From an uncultured Eubacteriales bacterium (GTDB taxonomy: Bacteria > Bacillota > Clostridia > Lachnospirales > CAG-274), in contig CABVEG010000039.1 in assembly GCA_902497185.1 (NCBI GenBank), positions 1-10,702 of the forward strand: a stretch of 10,702 bases of DNA, written 5' to 3'. The notes under the pieces are model-generated. The model saw only the letters and a program-made list of their open reading frames with translations, was not told the origin of the DNA and searched no databases. Positions 5,684-10,702 of the stretch are shown here, one piece after another. Both the position numbers and the translations under genes were made by a program. Every line of letters begins with the position of its first letter. Positions within the stretch are counted from its first letter, which is position 1.

Positions 5684-6187
5684 TTATTCCTCATTCTCAA
5701 AATTTTCCGTACCTGATTCTAGAACGTCCATTTGAGTAATGAGCATATTTTTTAATAAATTTTTAACCTTAACATATTCAGCCTTGACACTTGCAACCTG
5801 TGACTTAGCTTCAGCAAGCTCGGCATTACCTTCACTTAGCATATTCTGCGCTTGCGTATGGGCATCGTTAATAATACTTTGTGCTCTTTGCTCCGCATTT
5901 GCTATAATCTGTTCGGAACGTTCAGTAGCATTTTTCACAGTATCGTCGGCTGTTTTTTCAGCTCTTACAATAGAGCTTTTTATTGTATCCTCAAGGTCCT
6001 TATAGTGCTTTATAACTTCCTCACAGGCACTTAGCTTATCCATAAGCTTGGCATTATCCTTATAAAGTCTTTCAAACTCCATAATTATTTTATCCAGAAA
6101 TAAGTCAACCTCTTCTGCTGAATAGCCCTTAAAAGGTGTTTTCTTAAATTCAACGGTTTCAATGTCCATAGGTGTTAATGCAGCCAT
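5684..6187 (-). CDS. divIVA: DivIVA domain cell-division/polarity protein
   Basis: This 167-residue peripheral membrane scaffold binds negatively curved membrane at poles and septa and recruits division or sporulation partners. The N-terminal domain LTPMDIETVEFKKTPFKGY is characteristic. Phe19 and Lys20 align with the membrane-inserting Phe17/Arg18 of B. subtilis DivIVA. GYSAEEVDLFLDKI (21-34) leads into a long coiled coil of charged heptads, running to about residue 145, and the tail is acidic (ENFENEE). The length is close to the B. subtilis protein. The start is certain, because AAAGGAGGT, nearly the full anti-Shine-Dalgarno match, lies 6 nt upstream. The context ylmG-ylmH-divIVA is the classical one, though ileS, its common downstream neighbour, is replaced by aroB. 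Confidence 0.95.
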   Translation of the reverse strand: MAALTPMDIETVEFKKTPFKGYSAEEVDLFLDKIIMEFERLYKDNAKLMDKLSACEEVIKHYKDLEDTIKSSIVRAEKTADDTVKNATERSEQIIANAEQRAQSIINDAHTQAQNMLSEGNAELAEAKSQVASVKAEYVKVKNLLKNMLITQMDVLESGTENFENEE

Positions 6188-6210
6188 AATTTGACCTCCT
6201 TTAGTTCTTT

Positions 6211-6990
6211 CTATTTAAATACAGATACATTTATAAGTATTCTGTCCTTTTTGGTTGTACCCATTATTTCATTTATTTTAACACGTCCCACACCTCTGAG
6301 AGTAATTACATCATTTTCTTTAACTGTGTGCGAAACAGAAATTACCTTTTTCCAGTTGACAAAAGCCTTTTCACCCTTAATTAAATCAGATGCCTTGCCT
6401 CTTGATATATTAAGAGCACTGCTTAAAAGCGCATCAATTCTAAGACTTGGAACGGTAAGTCTTTTTTCTTGTGCCTCTTTTGGCTTTGGATTAAAGTGCT
6501 CAAGCATTTTAACTCTTACCTTTGTATGTCCAACTCTTTCAAGATTAACGGCAATATAATCTGCAATGTCACTGTCTACAAAAGCAACTGCTCTGCCATC
6601 ATCAATAATTATGTCACCTGTTTTTTCTCTTTTTATGCCAAGCCCCAATAAGGAGCCCAAGAAATCTCTATGACTTAAAGCCCTGCTAAACTGTAAATTA
6701 TAGCTTATTTCTACAGCCCTAATAGGAAATTCATTAATATCAGCATTACTAAATTCAGGGAAAAAACCTATCTTAACCCTTTCGCTGTCATCATAGCCTC
6801 CATATACCAGAATATCACATTCATTGTTTAAAAGCATATCCCTTATAGAATATGCTTTGTATGGATCCATAAATATGGTAAATTCAGGTGTATATGTTTT
6901 TTTAGCAAGCTCCAACCTGTCAATAGCCTTAGCCAATACAAGCCTTTCATCACTGTCACTTATACTGTTTAATAAATCTTTTCTATTCAT
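6211..6990 (-). CDS. ylmH: YlmH family S4-domain RNA-binding protein
   Basis: This 259-residue protein has an N-terminal YlmH-type RNA-binding region, including the family block SHRDFLGSLLGLGIKREKTGD (106-126, written here in the family's usual span). A C-terminal S4 domain (about 181-241) holds LRIDALLSSALNISRGKA and VKENDVITLRGVGRV. YlmH binds the 50S subunit; in B. subtilis it is linked to ribosome-associated quality control, and its gene is always near divIVA. The ATG lies 2 nt after the ylmG stop and no clear Shine-Dalgarno sequence is visible before it, unlike every neighbour. Translation therefore probably depends on termination-reinitiation from ylmG. Confidence 0.93.
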   Translation of the reverse strand: MNRKDLLNSISDSDERLVLAKAIDRLELAKKTYTPEFTIFMDPYKAYSIRDMLLNNECDILVYGGYDDSERVKIGFFPEFSNADINEFPIRAVEISYNLQFSRALSHRDFLGSLLGLGIKREKTGDIIIDDGRAVAFVDSDIADYIAVNLERVGHTKVRVKMLEHFNPKPKEAQEKRLTVPSLRIDALLSSALNISRGKASDLIKGEKAFVNWKKVISVSHTVKENDVITLRGVGRVKINEIMGTTKKDRILINVSVFK

Positions 6991-6992
6991 AA

Positions 6993-7280
6993 TTAAAAAA
7001 TACTGCTTATAATCTTTAAAATAATAATATAAGCAAAATTCAGAATAAATAATGCAATAACGGGAGAAAAATCAATCATCATACCTCCACCCAAGGGGGA
7101 CTTATCAATTAATCTCCTTACAGGTCCTAATATAGGTTCTGTTAAAGAATAAACCAACTTCACAAAAAAATTATTTCTGTTTAAAGGCAGCCATGAAATA
7201 ATACATCTCACAACAATGGCAAATGAAAGTATATTAAAAAATACACCTACTGCCTCAGCCAGAATATTACCTATACTCAT
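6993..7280 (-). CDS. ylmG: YlmG (YggT family) small membrane protein
   Basis: This 95-residue protein has two predicted membrane segments (about 8-30 and 70-92) joined by a loop. The YggT signatures are present: RCIISWLP (25-32), LTEPILGPVRR (46-56) and DFSPVIALF (70-78). Homologues act in membrane or nucleoid organisation and septum-related functions in bacteria and plastids, but the molecular role is not settled. AAAGGAGAG lies upstream of the ATG. Position between sepF and ylmH is the conserved Gram-positive arrangement. Confidence 0.93.
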   Translation of the reverse strand: MSIGNILAEAVGVFFNILSFAIVVRCIISWLPLNRNNFFVKLVYSLTEPILGPVRRLIDKSPLGGGMMIDFSPVIALFILNFAYIIILKIISSIF

Positions 7281-7310
7281 ACAATCTCTCCTTTTTGTAA
7301 GGCAAAGTCA

Positions 7311-7886
7311 TTAATATGCGCTACGGCTCTTACGAGAAAAACTCTTAGGAAAATTAATTCCGTTTGCCGCAAGCTCATCCTTAAACTCTCCTGAAATATC
7401 AACATCGTAAGGTCCTATAACATAAATTCTGCTTGAAATCTGCTTAATTGAACCATCAATAGCATATCTCACACCACTTAAAAAATCTGTAATTCTCTGT
7501 GCCGTACCTCTTTCAACACCTTCAAGATTAACAATAACGGTTTTTCTTTCAAGAAGATCACCGGCAATTTCACTTGCTTCTTCAACAGAATGAGGAGTTG
7601 ACACAACAACACTCATTTTAACCTTAGCATTAATATCAATTACATTGCTGTTTCTGCCTGAAGAAGAATTTCTGCGGTAAGAAGATGACTTATCCTCCTC
7701 TTCCTCTTCATCATTTGACTTTCTGAAGTTTCTCATAAAGTCAAATTTTGGCTTTGATGACCTGCTGTCCTGATAATCTTCATCGTACTCATCATCATAC
7801 TCTTCATCATATTCATCATACTCTTCATCATATTCATCGGGAGTACCCATTACCATTGTTTTTAACTTTTCCCAAAATTCAGCCAT
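7311..7886 (-). CDS. sepF: Cell division protein SepF with expanded acidic linker
   Basis: SepF links FtsZ filaments to the membrane and shapes the septum. The N-terminal amphipathic helix MAEFWEKLKTMVMG (1-14) is the expected membrane anchor. The FtsZ-binding core occupies about 81-168, with NVIDINAKVKMSVV, AGDLLERKTVIVNLEGV and RITDFLSGVRYAIDGSI. The linker is unusual. Residues 17-39 are almost only Asp, Glu and Tyr, and a second acidic run (EEEEED) spans about 60-65 before a Ser/Asn/Arg-rich stretch. At 191 residues the protein is some 40 longer than B. subtilis SepF, and the extra length is mainly linker. AGGAGG lies 10 nt before the ATG. Confidence 0.95.
   Translation of the reverse strand: MAEFWEKLKTMVMGTPDEYDEEYDEYDEEYDDEYDEDYQDSRSSKPKFDFMRNFRKSNDEEEEEDKSSSYRRNSSSGRNSNVIDINAKVKMSVVVSTPHSVEEASEIAGDLLERKTVIVNLEGVERGTAQRITDFLSGVRYAIDGSIKQISSRIYVIGPYDVDISGEFKDELAANGINFPKSFSRKSRSAY
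7799..7838 (-). repeat. 21-bp in-frame tandem repeat in the sepF linker
   Basis: A 21-bp unit (actcttcatcatattcatc plus two bases on the plus strand) occurs twice head-to-tail, differing only in the last two bases. It encodes an EYDEYDE-type heptapeptide. The adjoining bases 7785-7798 are a further degenerate CAT/CTC-rich stretch. Any change by one unit keeps the reading frame. Confidence 0.8.
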
Positions 7887-7921
7887 TTTATTACTTCCTC
7901 CTAAATGTTCTTACTAAATAT

Positions 7922-8614
7922 CTATTTTGAATAATCTCTTGCGCCAAAAAGACCTGTGCCTATTCTTACAATATTAGCACCTTCCTCAACAGCTATTTCA
8001 TAATCATTTGTCATACCCATAGATAAATATTTCATATCTATATTATTATAGTTTTTGTCCTTAATGTCAACAAATAATTTTCTCATTTGACTAAAATATT
8101 GTCTGTTGTCCTCCGGATCTTCAACAAAAGGCGCCACTGTCATAAGTCCTTTAACACATATATTTTCAAGTTTACTTATTTCAAGGGCAAGATTTTCAGC
8201 TTCATTAAGAGGAACACCGTGTTTAGCCTCTTCACCTGCAATATTGATTTCAACAAGAATGTCCATAGTAACATTCTTTGCCTTTGCTCTTTTGCTTATT
8301 TCCTCGGCAAGTTTTAAACTGTCAACTGAATGAATAAGACATACCTTATCAATAATATATTTAACCTTGTTTGTTTGCAGATGACCTATAAGGTGCCACT
8401 TTACATTTTCTATTTCAAAATACTTCCAGTTTATTTCCTGTGGCTTGTTTTCACCAAGTTCCGTAAGTCCTAAACTTACAGCCTCCTTTATTCTTGGCAC
8501 ATCTATGGTTTTACTGACTGCAAGGAGAAGAATATCCTCTCTTTTTCTGCCGCTTTTTTCAGCGGCAGCAGTTATTTTGGCATTTATATCTGCCACATTT
8601 TCTTTAATACTCAT
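7922..8614 (-). CDS. ylmE: YggS/YlmE family PLP-binding protein
   Basis: This 230-residue, single-domain fold-type III protein carries pyridoxal phosphate and takes part in vitamin B6 and amino-acid homeostasis without a known catalytic reaction. The PLP lysine is Lys35 in AVSKT. Family blocks ELGENKPQE (52-60), WHLIGHLQTNK (73-83) and SMGMTNDYEIAVEEG (198-212) with RIGTGLFG are all present. The last two form the phosphate-binding face. Its ribosome binding site GAGGT overlaps the stop of the HlyD-like gene 11 nt upstream, so the two are tightly coupled. It begins the conserved division-cluster order ylmE-sepF-ylmG-ylmH-divIVA. Confidence 0.95.
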   Translation of the reverse strand: MSIKENVADINAKITAAAEKSGRKREDILLLAVSKTIDVPRIKEAVSLGLTELGENKPQEINWKYFEIENVKWHLIGHLQTNKVKYIIDKVCLIHSVDSLKLAEEISKRAKAKNVTMDILVEINIAGEEAKHGVPLNEAENLALEISKLENICVKGLMTVAPFVEDPEDNRQYFSQMRKLFVDIKDKNYNNIDMKYLSMGMTNDYEIAVEEGANIVRIGTGLFGARDYSK

Positions 8615-8625
8615 TTTTATTACCT

Positions 8626-10518
8626 CTATTCATATACCATTTCTTCTTTTTCAACATTACGAGGGTCTGTCATAATTCTGTCATAAACATAAATATTAGT
8701 ATTGTAGCTAGGATCAAGAATAGTGTGTGTACTGTTTGACACTGAATTAGTTAAATCAATAGTCCTAAACTCCGCAATACCGGTATTTACAACATAAATA
8801 CCCTTAGTGTTAAGCACATCTGCAATAACAAAGGTTTCGTCACTTACAGGTGATTTAATAGTATCTCCCACATTAATCACGCCCATCTGCACAGGTATAT
8901 AGCTGTAATTTGAATCATCAGGATCTTTACCTGATACACTTACAGCAACGGTCTTGTTGCTGCCGTTATCAACCTTAATTACATTGCCCTCAGAATCCAC
9001 GTATGCCGTAGGAATTTTCATCAATGTTTCTTCAACTATAGCACTGTTAGGTATTTTATAGCCTCTTTCAGAATTTTCTGTTTCGATCGTAATATTTCTT
9101 ACATTAATAAAATCTGTCATATCCCTTGTAATTTTCAGTATTACAAAGGTTTCGCCATCACCCGGTGTAAGCTCCTGTACATAGGATTCAAGACGGTGCT
9201 GTTTTCCTTCGTCATCCTTAATGTATATTGTTCTTGTATCACCTTTTTCCCAGTCCTTAACATAGTCCTTATTAATATAAGAAGCTATATACCAAGTATT
9301 TGAAGTTACAAGTTTAAAGGCAGGAGTATTAGCTTTCACACTGCTCTTAAAGCTGCTTTCAGCCTTAACTGTATCTGAAATCACACTCTTTGAAATACTT
9401 CCCATATTTTCGGGAGTAAGCTCTTCCTCAAGACCATCAATATAATAAGACACAATGCCGCTTTCATCAGCAGTAATATTGCTTATATTTTCATTAAGTT
9501 TACTTTCCTGTTCCTTTTTTTGTGAAACAAGATCCTTAAGCTCACCGCTGTTTTCACTTAACAGATACTGATTTCTTGTGTCAAGCTGTTTTTTAACGGT
9601 ATTACCAAGCTCATATATGTTGCCAAGTTTCATATAAGCATAATCCAGAGCATTTTCATCAATTATATTTTTCATTTGATTGTTATATTTTTTTATATCC
9701 TCTGAATAAACTGAAATATCCTTGCGCTCTGTCTGCACCTTCATTATTTGCTCGTTAATATCATCAAGACTTGCCTGCATTTGTGCAACAACAGCTTCAT
9801 CCTTAATACTGCATACTACAGCGCCTTTTTTAACCTTTTCATTGTCCGCCACATCGTATGATATTACGCCTGCCTTTTCAGTATTATAAACCTTTTCGTT
9901 TCTAATAATAATAGCATTTGCAGATTTAGGCGTATCAATAGTACCATAGGCAAGAACATCATAATTTACAATCTTTTTAGTAAGAAAATTAACTGATGAG
10001 CCTATTACATATATAAAGCAAAGCATAATAAAAAATATAAATATAGGCAGTGCAACACTGTTTCTTTTTGCGGAAACAGTCTGATTTTTAACAATCTTTG
10101 CATTGCTTCTCCTACCGCCTTTAACAAGGGATGAAAAGCCAAGTATAAATGCAAAAATCCCCTCCAGCAGACCACCCTGCCTTTTGCTTTTCTTTTTTGT
10201 TTCAACCTTGTGATTATTGTTCTGCTTTTTCTTATTTTCATAAGCAGAATTTCTACTTTGTGTTGAATTATTCTTAGTCCTTTGACTTTCATAATTACCA
10301 TAAGGACTTTTATATGTATAAGACGGGAAGTTATAATCATTTAACCTGCCTCTGTCTGTATCTCTTTTAGGGAGGTCAGGCAATTTTCTTCTTCTGTTTC
10401 CCTGAGATGAGGAACTTCTGTAACTATTGTGCTCAGTAGACGTAGTATTTTTAGTTTTAAATGAGTTTACCGTATTTCTTTTGGCATTATTTTTGCTGCC
10501 CTTGTTATCACTAAACAC
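8626..10518 (-). CDS. HlyD-like membrane-anchored adaptor with long basic cytoplasmic N-terminus
   Basis: This 630-residue protein has four visible parts. Residues 1-150 are low-complexity and rich in Asn, Ser, Lys and Arg, with a short hydrophobic patch at 116-132. One membrane helix follows (about 154-176). A barrel-sandwich (lipoyl-like) motif is split in two: IRNEKVYNTEKAGVIS and KVKKGAVVCSIKD at 205-240, and ADESGIVSYYIDG at 350-362. Between the halves lies a coiled-coil hairpin (about 241-345). Residues 400-630 are beta-rich and extracellular. This is the HlyD/membrane-fusion-protein plan, but no transporter gene adjoins it. The start is GTG, with AGGAGG 7 nt before it. It heads the division operon and couples to ylmE. 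A similar gene occurs at this place in other Clostridia as I recall it; its function is not established. An efflux role is only one possibility, and an envelope or division scaffold is another. Confidence 0.8.
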   Translation of the reverse strand: MFSDNKGSKNNAKRNTVNSFKTKNTTSTEHNSYRSSSSQGNRRRKLPDLPKRDTDRGRLNDYNFPSYTYKSPYGNYESQRTKNNSTQSRNSAYENKKKQNNNHKVETKKKSKRQGGLLEGIFAFILGFSSLVKGGRRSNAKIVKNQTVSAKRNSVALPIFIFFIMLCFIYVIGSSVNFLTKKIVNYDVLAYGTIDTPKSANAIIIRNEKVYNTEKAGVISYDVADNEKVKKGAVVCSIKDEAVVAQMQASLDDINEQIMKVQTERKDISVYSEDIKKYNNQMKNIIDENALDYAYMKLGNIYELGNTVKKQLDTRNQYLLSENSGELKDLVSQKKEQESKLNENISNITADESGIVSYYIDGLEEELTPENMGSISKSVISDTVKAESSFKSSVKANTPAFKLVTSNTWYIASYINKDYVKDWEKGDTRTIYIKDDEGKQHRLESYVQELTPGDGETFVILKITRDMTDFINVRNITIETENSERGYKIPNSAIVEETLMKIPTAYVDSEGNVIKVDNGSNKTVAVSVSGKDPDDSNYSYIPVQMGVINVGDTIKSPVSDETFVIADVLNTKGIYVVNTGIAEFRTIDLTNSVSNSTHTILDPSYNTNIYVYDRIMTDPRNVEKEEMVYE

Positions 10519-10604
10519 AATTTTTCCTCCTTTATTATATTATAGAGTTCTTAATTATAATACACATCATATAATAATATATAAATATATAAGGCATATG
10601 AGAG
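10519..10604. promoter_or_regulatory. Divergent AT-rich intergenic promoter region
   Basis: These 86 bp must hold the promoters of both the minus-strand division operon and the plus-strand gene at the edge. On the minus strand TATAAT (10559-10554) is a reasonable -10 for the operon, but no good -35 lies 17 bp upstream. On the plus strand CATATAAT (10568-10575) resembles a sigma-E -10 (CATACAMT), although the -35 match is poor. The sequence is so AT-rich that chance matches are likely. Confidence 0.35.
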
Positions 10605-10702
10605 GTGGCAACAATAAAAAAGAACACATACATTTATATTATAACAATTTTTCTTGTATTTTTCAATCTAATTATACTAATATTTCCTAAAGAAATTATG
10701 GA
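10605..10702 (+). CDS. ylbJ: Probable sporulation integral membrane protein YlbJ, N-terminal fragment
   Basis: A GTG-initiated frame runs to the right edge without a stop (32 full codons). It begins MATIKKNTYIYI, continues as a single hydrophobic helix (about 9-26) and ends NLIILIFPKEIM. The helix followed by IFPKE closely resembles the N-terminus of YlbJ, a forespore-engulfment-stage membrane protein made under sigma-E in B. subtilis and needed for heat-resistant spores. AAGG lies 10 nt upstream of the GTG. A frame starting from the ATG at 10598 stops within the window and lacks this pattern. The match is from memory over a short stretch, so the name is provisional. Confidence 0.55.
   Translation, partial: MATIKKNTYIYIITIFLVFFNLIILIFPKEIM

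Noticed and set aside
7770..7838. CRISPR-like or satellite array
   Set aside because: It is an in-frame coding tandem repeat in the sepF linker with no spacers.
10005..10340. 111-codon minus-strand frame inside the HlyD-like gene
   Set aside because: Out-of-frame reading of the same strand's low-complexity region, without its own binding site.
10427..10690. 87-codon plus-strand frame crossing the divergent intergenic region
   Set aside because: It runs antisense into the HlyD-like gene; the GTG frame at 10605 gives a coherent membrane protein start instead.

Overview
The window reads as a chromosomal segment of a low-GC, endospore-forming Firmicute of the class Clostridia, possibly Lachnospirales-like (the family-level guess is inference). 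The evidence is AT-rich DNA, strong AGGAGG-type ribosome binding sites, the Gram-positive division cluster ylmE-sepF-ylmG-ylmH-divIVA, a probable sporulation gene (ylbJ) at the right edge, and a tiny spore-type protein behind a forespore-like promoter at the left. Almost everything is on the minus strand, so transcription runs from high to low coordinates.

Layout, right to left. At 10605-10702 a plus-strand membrane protein start (probable YlbJ) runs off the edge, divergent from the main operon. The main operon (10518 to about 4588) encodes a HlyD-like membrane adaptor with a long basic cytoplasmic tail, YlmE (PLP-binding YggS family), SepF (FtsZ anchor), YlmG (YggT family), YlmH (S4 RNA-binding protein), DivIVA and AroB (3-dehydroquinate synthase). 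Gaps are about 2-35 nt, consistent with co-transcription. Next comes a Fic toxin/antitoxin pair (4463-3682) with its own sigma-A-type promoter. It is bracketed by two 38-bp near-identical direct repeats (4555-4592 and 3636-3673), each a GCAA-tetraloop hairpin. This looks like an insertion between aroB and lspA. lspA and an RluD-family pseudouridine synthase follow with a TAATG overlap, which is the common Gram-positive order downstream of divIVA.

rplS (L19) then has its own extended -10 promoter and a structured leader. A terminator-like hairpin with a weak U-tract separates it from rbgA (50S-assembly GTPase). Beyond rbgA is a monocistronic 61-residue Asn/Ser-rich protein with a SASP-type protease-site motif, preceded by a sigma-G-like promoter. 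It converges on the 3' end of a CPBP intramembrane protease cut by the left edge, and a bidirectional hairpin terminator lies between the two.

Most of the window is conserved housekeeping: cell division placement (SepF, DivIVA, YlmG), translation quality and ribosome assembly (YlmH, L19, RbgA, RluD-like), lipoprotein maturation (LspA) and aromatic biosynthesis (AroB). The less ordinary parts are the repeat-flanked Fic module, the small spore-type gene, and the HlyD-like protein at the head of a division operon with no transporter partner in view. No tRNA, rRNA, CRISPR array, transposase or integrase was seen.
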